NCBI RefSeq assembly: GCF_000227685.2
Contig: NZ_CP007029.1
Span: 780,501 to 844,500 of the forward strand
DNA: 64,000 nucleotides
Direction of reading: 5' to 3'
Source of the DNA: Thioalkalivibrio paradoxus ARh 1
Lineage (GTDB): Bacteria; Pseudomonadota; Gammaproteobacteria; Ectothiorhodospirales; Ectothiorhodospiraceae
Both the position numbers and the translations under genes were made by a program. Numbering within the stretch: position 1 is the first letter of the stretch; each line of letters opens with the position of its first letter. Positions 7,994 through 20,289 of the stretch are shown piece after piece. Under the pieces are notes generated by a model. The model had not been told where the DNA came from and did not search any database. It saw only the letters and a program-made list of their open reading frames with translations.

Positions 7994-8869
7994 CTACCCG
8001 GAGCGCGTCGCCTCCAGCGGACTGATCACCGTGCGCAGGAGCTCGGTGGCCACGTGCGTATAGAGGGCGGTGGTGTCCAGCTTCTTGTGTCCCAGCAGCA
8101 CCTGGATGATCCGAATGTCGACCTTCTGCTCCAGCAGGTGGGTGGCGAAGCTGTGCCTCAGCGTGTGCATCGACACCCGCTTGTCCAGCTCGGCGTTGGC
8201 TGCGGCGGCATGCACCGCGCGGTTCAGTTGCCGGGTGCTCATCGGGTCAATGACGTTCTGCCCCGGGAACAGCCAGCCGCCATCGAGCATCTTGCCCTGG
8301 GCATGGGCCACACGCCACCAGGTGCGCAGCCGCTCGAGCAGCAGCGGCGAGAGCATGGCATAGCGGTCCTTGCGCCCCTTGCCCTGCTCGATACGCAAGG
8401 CCATGCGCTCGCTGTCGATGTCGCCGACCTTGAGGTTCACCACCTCGCTGGCACGCAGCCCGGCACCGTAGGCCACCGACAGGGCCGTCCGGTGCTTGAG
8501 GTTGCCGGCCCCGGCGATCAGCCGGGCCACCTCCTGCGGACTCAACACCACCGGCAGGGTGCGCGGCACCCGCACCGGGCGCAGCTTCTGCGCCAGCGCG
8601 GCACGGTCGAGGGTCACCTCGAGAAAGAACTTGAGGCCGCTGAGGGTGCCGTTCAACGCCGTCGGTGACAAGCCGGCATCGACCAGCGACAACTGGAACT
8701 GCCGCAACTCCTCGCCGGTGACGCGGCTCGGCGCGCGCCCAAGAAAACCGGCGAAGCGCTGCACGGCCCGGAGATAGTTGCTCTGGGTCTTGGGTGCGAG
8801 CTTGCGCATCCGCATGTCATCGAGCATGCGCTGGCGTAACGGACTGATCGGGGACGTGGCCTGTGTCAT
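7994..8869 (-). CDS. Tyrosine recombinase of the IS91-like element
   Basis: A 291-residue XerC/D-like integrase with an N-terminal SAM-like DNA-binding domain ([16 protein letters not shown]). The catalytic residues are all present: Arg in G-A-G-L-R-A-S-E, Lys in G-K-G-R-K-D-R, His/Arg in H-T-L-R-H-S-F-A-T, His in L-L-G-H, and the nucleophile Tyr in A-L-Y-T-H-V. The ATG at 8869 (M-T-Q-A-T-S-P) is chosen. Longer upstream in-frame extensions encode no family sequence. It is paired with the HUH transposase, as in a subset of IS91 elements, where its exact contribution is unclear. Confidence 0.9.
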   Translation of the reverse strand: MTQATSPISPLRQRMLDDMRMRKLAPKTQSNYLRAVQRFAGFLGRAPSRVTGEELRQFQLSLVDAGLSPTALNGTLSGLKFFLEVTLDRAALAQKLRPVRVPRTLPVVLSPQEVARLIAGAGNLKHRTALSVAYGAGLRASEVVNLKVGDIDSERMALRIEQGKGRKDRYAMLSPLLLERLRTWWRVAHAQGKMLDGGWLFPGQNVIDPMSTRQLNRAVHAAAANAELDKRVSMHTLRHSFATHLLEQKVDIRIIQVLLGHKKLDTTALYTHVATELLRTVISPLEATRSG

Positions 8870-9039
8870 CGGATCGCTCCTGTCGCAGAACGAGGCGGGT
8901 TGCCTCATTCCCGAACATAGGAGATGGAATCGATGCCACCTCACCCCAGGCGCCGATCAGAGCCCCCCACTACCGCGCGAGCGGTTTAGTCCCAGGGCCG
9001 CAAGGAGCCCCTCGCGAGTCCGGGCGCAACGCGGAAACT

Positions 9040-9068
9040 CTGCACGGACTCGACGCGAGCGGTACAAT
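9040..9068 (+). promoter_or_regulatory. Possible prfC promoter
   Basis: A good -10 box (TACAAT, 9063-9068) lies 34 bases before the prfC start. The -35 at the proper distance (CTGCAC, 9040-9045) is poor. The IS91-like element ends just upstream, so the promoter may be truncated or newly formed. Confidence 0.35.
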
Positions 9069-9102
9069 GCTCGGCTTTTCTCTACCCGCTCGAGCCTGCC
9101 CG

Positions 9103-10692
<1,590 letters not shown>

Positions 10693-10916
10693 GGAAACGC
10701 TGGCCGACACGCGGAACGAAGGGCTCTGTCATCGCGAGCGACGCGCGGCAATCCAGCGGGGCTCCGGGGACCCTCTCGGCGTGATGCGCTGCGGACGGCG
10801 TTCGGCCCCCGTAGCGGACGCTGGCACCTAGCTGGCCCGTTTCCAAGCTCTCCGATAGACTCCCCGGGGACCGCTGCGCGGGTGCCAGCCCGTCGCGTGC
10901 ACCTTGGAGAACCGAG

Positions 10917-11213
10917 ATGAAGCCCCATGCCTGGATCCTGCTTCTGCTGCTGTCGCTCGCCGCGGTCCCGGGTTGCGCGATGAACGAGACCCGGGAACTT
11001 CCGGAACCGCGCGCAGGCGTGGTCACCGACATGGCCGAGTTCGAGGCCTTTCTTGCGTTGGCACCGACGCCCGACGAGTTCCGCGAGGTGTACCCGGACG
11101 TGGTGTTGATCCTTCCCGGCGACATCGCCACCCGCGAGTACCGCACCGACAACAGCCGCTACTTCGCCGACCTCGACGAGGAAGAACGCATCACCGGGGG
11201 CAGCTTCCAGTAG
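10917..11213 (+). CDS. Small hypothetical lipoprotein
   Basis: A 98-residue protein with a lipoprotein signal peptide, M-K-P-H-A-W-I-L-L-L-L-L-S-L-A-A-V-P-G-C, so the lipidated cysteine is residue 20. The mature part is acidic, with the stretch Y-P-D-V-V-L-I-L-P-G-D-I-A-T-R-E-Y-R-T-D-N-S-R-Y-F-A and a G-G-S-F-Q end. T-T-G-G-A-G-A supplies a ribosome-binding site seven bases before ATG 10917. I do not recognise the family. The C-terminal pattern resembles small envelope lipoproteins of gammaproteobacteria. Confidence 0.75.
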   Translation: MKPHAWILLLLLSLAAVPGCAMNETRELPEPRAGVVTDMAEFEAFLALAPTPDEFREVYPDVVLILPGDIATREYRTDNSRYFADLDEEERITGGSFQ

Positions 11214-11355
11214 GCGGGTCATCGGGGAAGCCCCTCGGGACCTGCTCGCTTGCAGCCGAGCCTCTCGCCGATCGGGCGCCGGGGAGTGAGGAACGTTTCC
11301 TGCATGCACACCTTGGCGCGACCCGTCTCGTGGATTCCGCGCGGGGAGGTCGGCC

Positions 11356-11523
11356 ATGAAGCGAGGCAAATGGCGCTGGAAGAAGACGAAGGTCCTGGTG
11401 GAGGCCGTGATCATTGGCCTGACCGCCGGGCTGCTGATCATCCTGTTCACCGAGAGTGGCGTCGATCGGCAGCGCAGCGCGGTTGGCGCCGCGCTGGAGT
11501 GTCACGGCACGCGGTCCTGCTGA
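11356..11523 (+). CDS. Small single-pass membrane protein (55 aa)
   Basis: This short frame begins M-K-R-G-K-W-R-W-K-K-T-K, a strongly basic N-terminus. One hydrophobic segment follows (V-I-I-G-L-T-A-G-L-L-I-I-L-F), then a hydrophilic tail with two cysteines. A G-G-G-G-A-G-G-T ribosome-binding site lies about seven bases before the ATG. The pattern (positive-inside, one TM helix, good Shine-Dalgarno) supports a real small membrane protein, but I know no homologue. Confidence 0.45.
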   Translation: MKRGKWRWKKTKVLVEAVIIGLTAGLLIILFTESGVDRQRSAVGAALECHGTRSC

Positions 11524-11733
11524 TGGTGCGCGCAGGCGCCGGACCGGCCCGGATCGAGTCCCGGCGGGAGCCGGCCGCACGCGCGTCCTCGCGCTAGCCG
11601 CCGTCAGGGCGGCCGGCTGGGCCTGCACCCGATCGGGGCGCAGTCCCCGTGCAACGCCCGGAAACGGGGCAGGGGAATTCCCAAGCGGCCGGAGTTCGCC
11701 TAAAGTCGCGTCAGACGACGACGGAGGCGGAGC

Positions 11734-12090
11734 ATGAGCCAGCGCGATTCCTCACGGCTGGATGCGATCGTGGCCAAGGCCCAGCGCGAGAAGGCCGAAC
11801 GCGAGCAGGGTTACCGCGAACGGGCCCTGAAAATGTACCCCTGGGTCTGCGGGCGTTGCGGCCGCGAGTTCACGGCCGCGAACGTGCGCGAACTCACGGT
11901 GCACCACCGCGACCACAACCACGACAACAACCCGCTGGACGGCAGCAACTGGGAGCTGCTGTGCGTGTACTGCCACGATAACGAGCACCAGCGCTACGTG
12001 GACGCGACCCCGAGCAGCGACAAGCCTTCGGGGAAGACGGCGACCCACAACCCGTTCGCGGGACTCGCCGACCTGCTCAAGCGCGACTGA
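11734..12090 (+). CDS. yajD: YajD family HNH nuclease
   Basis: A 118-residue protein. After a charged N-terminal helix there is an HNH domain: C-G-R-C-G-R-E-F (zinc CxxC, around residues 39-42), T-V-H-H-R-D-H-N-H-D-N-N-P (catalytic histidines), N-W-E-L-L-C-V-Y-C-H (N and second CxxC pair) and N-E-H-Q. This is the arrangement of the YajD family, a widespread small HNH nuclease of unclear cellular role. A GGAGG site lies six bases before ATG 11734. Confidence 0.9.
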   Translation: MSQRDSSRLDAIVAKAQREKAEREQGYRERALKMYPWVCGRCGREFTAANVRELTVHHRDHNHDNNPLDGSNWELLCVYCHDNEHQRYVDATPSSDKPSGKTATHNPFAGLADLLKRD

Positions 12091-12504
12091 GGCGCACGGC
12101 TGCCCGGTCGACCCCTGCGGGCAGGCCCGGAGGCGCCAGCTCGCCGCGTTCCACTTTCAACGGGGCGCGATGCAGTGCGGGGGCTGGTCCCCGCTGGTGG
12201 GCGCGGCGCCTGCCGGCCGCGACCTCGGACCGTGGCCCCTTGCGGGTGCCGGCCTAACTTCCATGGCCTATGTGGCCACCCCCGATGATGAAAGAGGCGT
12301 AGGGCGGAAAAGGCCGAAGGCCGTCATCCGCCAGCTGGCGCCCGGATTGCCGCGGGCGCCTGGGCGCTACGAACGCCGTACGGCGGATGACGCTGCGCTT
12401 TTCCGCCCTACGGGTCGCCCGGGACACGAGACAGGCCGTGACTCTCACGTTAAGCTCCGCCCCGAACCGTCCGCCATCGCCGCATCCGGGCGGCCGTCGG
12501 AGGC
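12091..12504. other. Convergent intergenic region
   Basis: Besides the palindromic repeat at 12278-12450 the gap between yajD and the ABC exporter shows no gene or clear U-tailed terminator. The palindrome itself could end transcription from both sides. Confidence 0.4.
12278..12450. repeat. Palindromic interspersed repeat, copy 1
   Basis: This ~173-base element is nearly the same as 38578-38760. Its ends carry a long imperfect palindrome: GTAGGGCGGAAAAGGCCG near 12299 and the reverse-complementary CTTTTCCGCCCTAC near 12398-12411, with CGTCATCCGCC / GGCGGATGACG inside. A conserved tail (CGGGTCGCCCGGGACACGAG, then ACAGGCCGTGA) follows. It lies in the convergent gap between yajD and the ABC exporter and encodes nothing recognisable. 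It looks like a MITE- or REP-type mobile repeat. Confidence 0.8.
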
Positions 12505-14367
12505 TTACCGACCGCGCTCGGGTTCGGATGCCGAATCGTGGTGGGGATCGAACTCCCGGGCCGTGCCGCTCCCCCGCGGTGACCCACTGTCGTGCTGGTG
12601 CTCCCAGAGGCGCCGGTAGGTGCCGTCCCGGGCCAGCAGCTCCAGATGGGTACCCTGTTCGATCACGCGGCCGTTCTCCAGCACCACGATGTTGTCGGCG
12701 TCCATCACGGTGGATAGCCGATGCGCGATTACCAGCGTGGTCCGCCGCGCCGCGACCTCGTTCAGCGCCGCAAGAATCGCCTTCTCCGACCTCGAGTCCA
12801 GCGACGACGTGGCTTCGTCGAACACCAGGATCGGCGGATCCTTCAACAGCATTCGCGCAATCGCGATGCGCTGCTTCTCGCCCCCGGAAACCTTCAGCCC
12901 GCGCTCGCCGACGACGGTGTCGAGCCCCTTGGGCAGGCGCGACACGAAGTCCTCGAGGTGGGCGAGGCGCACCGCCTCGCGGATTTCCTCGGGCGTCGCT
13001 TCCGGGCGCCCGTAGGCGATGTTGTATGCGATGCTCTCGTTGAACAGCACCGTGTCCTGCGGCACCACGCCGATTGCGCGGCGCAGGCTGTCCTGCGTCA
13101 CCGCGCGGATGTCCTGACCGTCGATCGTGATCCGGCCTTGATCGACGTCGTAGAAGCGGAACAGCAGCCGCGACAGCGTCGACTTGCCTGCCCCGCTCGG
13201 CCCGACCACCGCGACCTTCTGGCCCGCCGGAATCTCCAGCGAAATACCCTCGAGGATCGGGCGGTCCGGGTGGTAGCGGAAATGCACGTCCTCGAAGCGC
13301 ACCCTGCCGGAGGCGACCTGCAGATCGGGAGCGCCCGGTCGGTCCTCGACCTTCACCGGCTTCTCGAGCAGCCCGAACAGACGCTCGATGTTGGCCAGTG
13401 ACTGGCGGATCTCGCGGTAGACGAACCCCAGGAAGTTCAGCGGGATGAACAGCTGGATCATATAGGCGTTCACCATCACCAGGTCGCCGAGGGTCATGGT
13501 TCCGGCCGCGACCTGGTGGGCCGCCAACACCATCATCACCGTGATCGCGGCGGCGATGATCAATGCCTGGCCGCTGTTCAGCAGTACCAGCGACAGCACG
13601 TTCTTCATGCGTGCCGTCTCCCACGCCGCGAGCCCCCGGTCGTAGCGCTCGGCCTCGAAGCGCTCGTTGCCGAAGTACTTCACGGTCTCGTAGTTCAGCA
13701 GGCTGTCGATCGCGCGGGTGTTCGATTCGTTGTCGCGCAGGTTGGCCTCGCGCACGAAGCGGGTCCGCCACTCGGTGATCCACACCGAAAAGGCGACGTA
13801 CACCGCGATCGCCGCGAGCACGGTGAACATGAAGATCGGTCCGACCGCGACCAGCAGGATCACCGCGACCAGCAGGATCTCGATGATCGTCGGCAGGATG
13901 TTGAACACCATGAAGCGCAGCAGGAAGCTGATTCCGGCGGTGCCGCGCTCGATGTCGCGCGACAGCCCGCCCGTCTGGCGCGACAGGTGGAAGCCGAGTT
14001 CCAGCCGGTGCAGGTGCTGGAACACGCGCAGCGCGGCACGGCGCATCGCGCGTTCCGCGACGCGCACGAATACCGCGTCGCGCAGTTCGCCGAAAAAGGT
14101 CGCGGAGAATCGCAGCAGGCCATAGGCGATCAGCAGGGCCAGCGGCACGGTGACCAGCGCCTCGGCGGTACCGGCACCCTCGAAGTGGTCGACGATGTAC
14201 TTCAGCGCCAGCGGCACGGTGACGTTCGCGAGCTTGGCCAGCCCCATCAGGCCCATCGCCAGGAACAGGCGGCCGCGAAACTCGGACAAGTACGGCAGCA
14301 GGCTGCGGATGATGCGCCAGTTCACGGCCCCGTCGGGCGCGTCCACGAGCGATGCGTGCCCACGCAT
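12505..14367 (-). CDS. Atm1/HMT1-type ABC exporter
   Basis: A 620-residue half-transporter with membrane and ATPase domains fused. A six-helix exporter domain (residues ~20-320, with L-L-N-Y-E-T-V-K-Y-F-G-N-E, a hallmark of the Atm1/ABCB7 group) is followed by an ABC domain: Walker A G-P-S-G-A-G-K-S-T, signature V-S-G-G-E-K-Q-R, Walker B I-L-V-F-D-E-A-T-S-S-L-D, and switch histidine I-A-H-R-L-S-T. Bacterial relatives export glutathione-linked metals or sulfur compounds. The exact substrate cannot be read from the sequence. It is divergent from recQ. Confidence 0.9.
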   Translation of the reverse strand: MRGHASLVDAPDGAVNWRIIRSLLPYLSEFRGRLFLAMGLMGLAKLANVTVPLALKYIVDHFEGAGTAEALVTVPLALLIAYGLLRFSATFFGELRDAVFVRVAERAMRRAALRVFQHLHRLELGFHLSRQTGGLSRDIERGTAGISFLLRFMVFNILPTIIEILLVAVILLVAVGPIFMFTVLAAIAVYVAFSVWITEWRTRFVREANLRDNESNTRAIDSLLNYETVKYFGNERFEAERYDRGLAAWETARMKNVLSLVLLNSGQALIIAAAITVMMVLAAHQVAAGTMTLGDLVMVNAYMIQLFIPLNFLGFVYREIRQSLANIERLFGLLEKPVKVEDRPGAPDLQVASGRVRFEDVHFRYHPDRPILEGISLEIPAGQKVAVVGPSGAGKSTLSRLLFRFYDVDQGRITIDGQDIRAVTQDSLRRAIGVVPQDTVLFNESIAYNIAYGRPEATPEEIREAVRLAHLEDFVSRLPKGLDTVVGERGLKVSGGEKQRIAIARMLLKDPPILVFDEATSSLDSRSEKAILAALNEVAARRTTLVIAHRLSTVMDADNIVVLENGRVIEQGTHLELLARDGTYRRLWEHQHDSGSPRGSGTAREFDPHHDSASEPERGR

Positions 14368-14512
14368 GGCAGAATTCCCGGTTCATTGAGGGTGGATGCA
14401 GGGCGGCCACTCTAGGCGCGGTGCACAGCGCGGTCCAGTGTGCCCGGCGGGAAGCGCGGTTTGCATCGCCCCCAGAGGTATTCCCGATCGCCCACGGAGG
14501 GGAGAGGACAGG

Positions 14513-16441
<1,929 letters not shown>

Positions 16442-16476
16442 TTCACGGGTTTCGACCACTTGCCAGGGGATAGACG

Positions 16477-17214
16477 GTGACCGACGGTTCCTTTCTGCAA
16501 TCCTTCCATACCCTGCGCGATGGGCTCGTGTACATCGAGCCCGAGCAGGCCAGCCGCTTTGCCAAGGAGATTGCCGGGGATTTCAACCCGATCCACGATC
16601 CGGGCTCGCGGCGCTTCTGTGTCCCCGGAGACCTGCTGTTCGCGCTGGTGCTCGCACGTTACGGCGTCAGCGCGGGGATGCACCTCCGTTTCGTCGGCAT
16701 GGTCGGGGCCGGAGTGGCGCTGGTGTTCCCCGACGATCCGGGCACGGCGTTCGCCGTGATGGACAGCCAAGGCAAGAAGTACCTCGAAGTGGAGCGCGAA
16801 GGGCCAGTGGTCACGGACGGCTATACCGTCGAGGCCCTGACGCGAAGCTATGTCGCGTTCTCCGGCGAGAATTTCCCGCATGTGCTCGTCCCGCTGATGG
16901 AGCGGCACGCGGTGATGGTCAATCCGGCACGGCCGCTGGTGATGTACGACCGGATGTCGCTGTCGCTGCGCGAGCCGGTCGGTAGCCTCACCGAGACCGT
17001 GCAGCCGCGCCTGAAGGCAGCCGACATGCGCGTCGACGGCAAGCGCGGGGAAGCGCGGCTCGATTACGCGCTTTGCGTCGACGGAGAGCCGTTCGCGACG
17101 GGCAGCAAGCACCTGGTGCTGAGCGGGCTGCGCCCCTACGACGCCGAGACGGTGCGAAAGCTGGTGGACGAGTACGCGGGGTGGAAGGCGCGCTACGCCG
17201 GGGCCATCGCCTGA
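16477..17214 (+). CDS. DUF3581 family protein
   Basis: A 245-residue protein with the family features: F-A-K-E-I-A-G-D-F-N-P-I-H-D-P (the hotdog-type hydratase-like N-P-I-H region), R-R-F-C-V-P-G-D-L-L-F-A-L-V-L and S-G-L-R-P-Y-D near the end. DUF3581 is conserved in gammaproteobacteria with no proven function. The fold suggests acyl-thioester or lipid handling (inference). It starts with GTG at 16477, six bases after AGGGGA. It follows recQ by 35 bases, so cotranscription is possible. Confidence 0.85.
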   Translation: MTDGSFLQSFHTLRDGLVYIEPEQASRFAKEIAGDFNPIHDPGSRRFCVPGDLLFALVLARYGVSAGMHLRFVGMVGAGVALVFPDDPGTAFAVMDSQGKKYLEVEREGPVVTDGYTVEALTRSYVAFSGENFPHVLVPLMERHAVMVNPARPLVMYDRMSLSLREPVGSLTETVQPRLKAADMRVDGKRGEARLDYALCVDGEPFATGSKHLVLSGLRPYDAETVRKLVDEYAGWKARYAGAIA

Positions 17215-17387
17215 GTTTGCGATCCTGCTGCCGGCGGCGCCGGGAGGGTGCATTGTGGCCGCCGTGGTGCGGGTCTTGCACCGTGCCGGTGCATCGCTGA
17301 ACCTGGGAACGCAGCCGGGAGGCGGGTTGCACCTGGTCCGCGTCTTGCAGGCCTTGGTTCAGGCCCGGAAGCCGAGGAAGGTAAGCC

Positions 17388-18527
17388 ATGCTGGTCCTGC
17401 GCCTGTGCGGAGACGACGTGCCCAAGAGCTGGAATCGCTGGGGCCGGCCGCTCAGTCGGGAATCGCACCGGATCTGGGCGTTTCCGCTGCCGGAGACGAT
17501 GGATCGGGCCGAGCTGGTGCACGCGCTGGTGCAGGAAACCCCCGCGGAGAGCCTGGCGGACTGCCTGGCCGTCTGGATCCAGCCGGATTTCGACGGTCGC
17601 CTGCCGCTGTCGGTGCTCGACGAGCTCGAGCCGCTATCGGTGCTGCATACGCGCTTGCACGAGCCCTGGATCATGGAGGAACTGGGGCCTCGCGTCCGTG
17701 CGCGATTCCAGGCGATCGCCGCGCTGTCGGAACCCGGGGGGCTGCTGGGCTATCAGATGCGATGCGGACTCGATCATCCGCGCCGGGGGCTGCTCTCGGC
17801 GGATGAACTGTACCGGCTGGGCCGAGCGGCGCGACGCCTGGATGCGCTGGACCAGGCCTGCCAGATCAGCGCCTTGGTGCGCAAGGCGGAGGTCTTGCCC
17901 CGCGGAGTGCCGGTGTTCATTGCGGCACTCCCCCACTCGCTGCTGCACCGCGATCCGCATCGCCACCCGTCCTATGCCTGCGTGGAACGGCTGGGGCTGG
18001 ATCCGGCCGATATCGTGATCGAAGTCGCCCAGCGAGGGGCGGTGGACGACATCGAAATGCTGATCCGGCGCTGCGCACAGCTGCGGCAAATGGGCTTTCG
18101 CGTCGCGCTCAGCGAGGTCGGTGCCGGCTTCGGCCAGATCGGCGTGATTGCCGGTCTGGAGCCCGAGTTCGTGCGTCTGGACCCGGATCTGCTGCGCGAG
18201 GCACGCGCATCCGCCGCCGGGGCGTCGCTGTTCGAAGGGTTGGTGGCGACCGCGCGGCGCCTGGGGGCAGCGACCGTCGCCGACGGAGTGCAAACGCGCG
18301 CCGATCTGCGCCTGTACCGGGAACTCGGCGTCGATTACGGGCAGGGCGATCTGATCGCGGGCTGCGCGCCGGTGCCGGAGGCTCCGGCAGAGATGTCGGC
18401 GATCGACCCGAGAGATCCTGCGCACGGGGCGGGCGGGCCCTCTGGCGGACAAGCCACTTGCCACTCGCACCGCCCCGTGCGCACCATGAGCGATCCGGGT
18501 GATGACAGGGGAGGGCCGGCCAGGTGA
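17388..18527 (+). CDS. Degenerate EAL domain protein
   Basis: A 379-residue protein. Its C-terminal two thirds follow the EAL phosphodiesterase fold but the catalytic motifs are changed. The E-A-L position reads G-Y-Q-M-R-C, the D-D-F-G-T-G loop reads S-E-V-G-A-G-F, and V-R-L-D-P-D-L and V-A-D-G-V-Q-T replace the usual K-I-D and A-E-G-V-E-T. It therefore probably cannot hydrolyse cyclic di-GMP and may be a binding or adaptor protein (inference). The N-terminal ~110 residues are unassigned. A GAGGAAGG site precedes the ATG. The stop overlaps an upstream in-frame GTG of the PBP4 gene. Confidence 0.75.
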   Translation: MLVLRLCGDDVPKSWNRWGRPLSRESHRIWAFPLPETMDRAELVHALVQETPAESLADCLAVWIQPDFDGRLPLSVLDELEPLSVLHTRLHEPWIMEELGPRVRARFQAIAALSEPGGLLGYQMRCGLDHPRRGLLSADELYRLGRAARRLDALDQACQISALVRKAEVLPRGVPVFIAALPHSLLHRDPHRHPSYACVERLGLDPADIVIEVAQRGAVDDIEMLIRRCAQLRQMGFRVALSEVGAGFGQIGVIAGLEPEFVRLDPDLLREARASAAGASLFEGLVATARRLGAATVADGVQTRADLRLYRELGVDYGQGDLIAGCAPVPEAPAEMSAIDPRDPAHGAGGPSGGQATCHSHRPVRTMSDPGDDRGGPAR

Positions 18528-18685
18528 GCGCAGGGCATGCTTCGAACAACGGGTGCGGCGGCTGCCGGGGCGCTGTCGCCCAGTCATGGCGTCGGCCGGG
18601 GCCGCCGGTCGCGGTTGCCGGCCGAATCGAGGATGCGGACGGCCAGCGCGGGGCGGTTCCAGGATCCGCCTCGAGGCTGTGGCGG

Positions 18686-20116
18686 ATGCCGGTGGTCGCG
18701 TTGATGATCCTGTTGGTGGTCCTGGGTGGCCCGACGGTGGCGGCGTCATCGTTTACGCTGCTGCCCGAGCCGCTGCAGCAGGCCATACGGGGGCAGAACC
18801 TGCCGGCCGATGCCGTCGGCCTGTGGGTGCAGCGAGTGGGCGATCCGGAGCCACTGGTGCAGTTGCATGCCGATCGCCAGTTCAACCCGGCTTCGACGAT
18901 CAAACTGGCGACGACGCTCGCGGCGCTGTCGGAGCTGGGTCCGGATTACATCTGGGAGACGGAAATCCACGCGACCGGTCCGGTACGTGACGGCGTGCTC
19001 CGCGGGGATCTGGTTCTGCGCGGCGCCGGCGACCCGGGCATGGTCAGTGAGGAGCACTGGCGTATGCTGGCAGCGCTGCGCCGAACCGGGTTGCGCCGTA
19101 TCGACGGAGACGTGCTGCTCGATACCAGCCAGTTCCGTCTGCCGGCCGAGGATCCGGGTGCCTTCGACGGGCAGCCGCTGCGGGCCTACAACCAGCCGCC
19201 CCACGCACTGCACGTGAACGCCAACGCGCTGCGCTTTCACGTGCTGCCCGAGTCCGACGGGCGCAGCATCCGCATCGAGGCCGATCCGCCGCTGCCGGGT
19301 CTGCCGATCGTGAACCGCCTGCGTGCGTCCAGCGGCAGTTGCGGGACCTGGCAGCGCGGCATCCGCTACGAGGTCGACAACGGCGCAACCGGACCGCGGG
19401 TGATCTTTTCCGGCGACTACCCAGTGAATTGCGGCAGCTACGAGCTGTTGCGAACCGCGGTGGCGCCCGAAATCTACCAACGCGAGCTGTTCCGGCTGCA
19501 CTGGGATCAGTGGGGCGGGGAGCTGACCGGCCAGGTCCGGTATGGGGCCGGCGCGGACACCGACGCCGATCCGCTTCTGGTGCACAGGTCACGGCCGCTC
19601 GGCGACATTATGCGTGTGGCCAACAAATGGAGTTCCAACGTGGCCACCCGGCAGTTGGCACTTACGCTGGGCGCCGAGCGCTTCGGACCGCCGGCGACGG
19701 TCGACAAGGCCCGCCAGGCCCTGTACCAGGTGCTGGGCGAACTCGGCGTCGCGGTGGGCGGCATGGTGATCGACAACGGCTCCGGGCTCAGCCGGCACAC
19801 GCGGATCACGCCGTTGCAGCTGGCACAGGTGCTGCAGGCCGGATGGGACAGCCCCTGGCGCCCCGAGTTCGTGTCGTCGCTGGCGATCGCCGGTCTCGAC
19901 GGCACCCTGCGCCGGCGGTTCCAGGACGGCCCCGAGCGCGGTCGCATGCACCTGAAGACCGGACATCTGAACCAGGTTTCGGCGGTGGCCGGTTTCGTGC
20001 GGACTCGCAGCAACGAGGACGTGTTGGTCGTGTTGCTGGTGAACCACGAGAACGCCCATACCGGCGCCGGTACCGGGCTGCAGGAGGCCGTGCTGCGCTG
20101 GGTGCATGCGCTGTGA
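18686..20116 (+). CDS. dacB: D-alanyl-D-alanine carboxypeptidase/endopeptidase (PBP4)
   Basis: A periplasmic penicillin-binding protein of about 476 residues that trims peptidoglycan cross-links. The signal peptide is M-P-V-V-A-L-M-I-L-L-V-V-L-G-G-P-T-V-A-A. Active-site motifs: S-x-x-K in N-P-A-S-T-I-K-L-A-T, S-x-N in K-W-S-S-N-V-A-T, and K-T-G in M-H-L-K-T-G-H-L-N, with the long PBP4 insertion between the first two. I choose ATG 18686, directly before the signal peptide. An in-frame GTG at 18524, overlapping the EAL stop as GTGA, would add 54 residues that look non-domain-like and would bury the signal. Confidence 0.9.
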   Translation: MPVVALMILLVVLGGPTVAASSFTLLPEPLQQAIRGQNLPADAVGLWVQRVGDPEPLVQLHADRQFNPASTIKLATTLAALSELGPDYIWETEIHATGPVRDGVLRGDLVLRGAGDPGMVSEEHWRMLAALRRTGLRRIDGDVLLDTSQFRLPAEDPGAFDGQPLRAYNQPPHALHVNANALRFHVLPESDGRSIRIEADPPLPGLPIVNRLRASSGSCGTWQRGIRYEVDNGATGPRVIFSGDYPVNCGSYELLRTAVAPEIYQRELFRLHWDQWGGELTGQVRYGAGADTDADPLLVHRSRPLGDIMRVANKWSSNVATRQLALTLGAERFGPPATVDKARQALYQVLGELGVAVGGMVIDNGSGLSRHTRITPLQLAQVLQAGWDSPWRPEFVSSLAIAGLDGTLRRRFQDGPERGRMHLKTGHLNQVSAVAGFVRTRSNEDVLVVLLVNHENAHTGAGTGLQEAVLRWVHAL

Positions 20117-20289
20117 CCGGCCAAGGCGAGTGGGCACCCCAGCCGTTACCGCGGACGGTCGCCGTGTGTCTCAGGGCCACGCGGTTGGCCGGCACTGTCG
20201 GTTCCGGTGCCTCGCGTACCGGCGCTTGCGATGGTGGGGGCGGCAGCGCGTGCGGCACGGGATGGTAACGACCGCGTTCGGTACTGCGT

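Larger units (their letters stand above)
6424..8869 (-). mobile_element. IS91-family element with HUH transposase and tyrosine recombinase
   Basis: Two adjacent minus-strand genes, a tyrosine recombinase followed nine bases later by an IS91-type HUH transposase, form a known IS91-family arrangement. IS91 elements transpose by a rolling-circle mechanism, with oriIS beyond the transposase 3' end and terIS at the other end. A perfect 20-bp inverted repeat lies about 275 bases beyond the transposase stop, where oriIS would be expected. I cannot place either terminus exactly; the limits given are the inverted repeat and the recombinase start. The right end probably lies between 8870 and about 9000, close to the prfC promoter. 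Confidence 0.7.

Noticed and set aside
6458-8668. A 736-codon plus-strand frame over the IS91-like genes
   Set aside because: Antisense shadow of the transposase and recombinase, which have full catalytic motifs on the minus strand.
18524-18685. GTG 18524 as the dacB start
   Set aside because: It overlaps the upstream stop neatly, but adds 54 residues with no domain in front of a standard signal peptide; kept only as an alternative.
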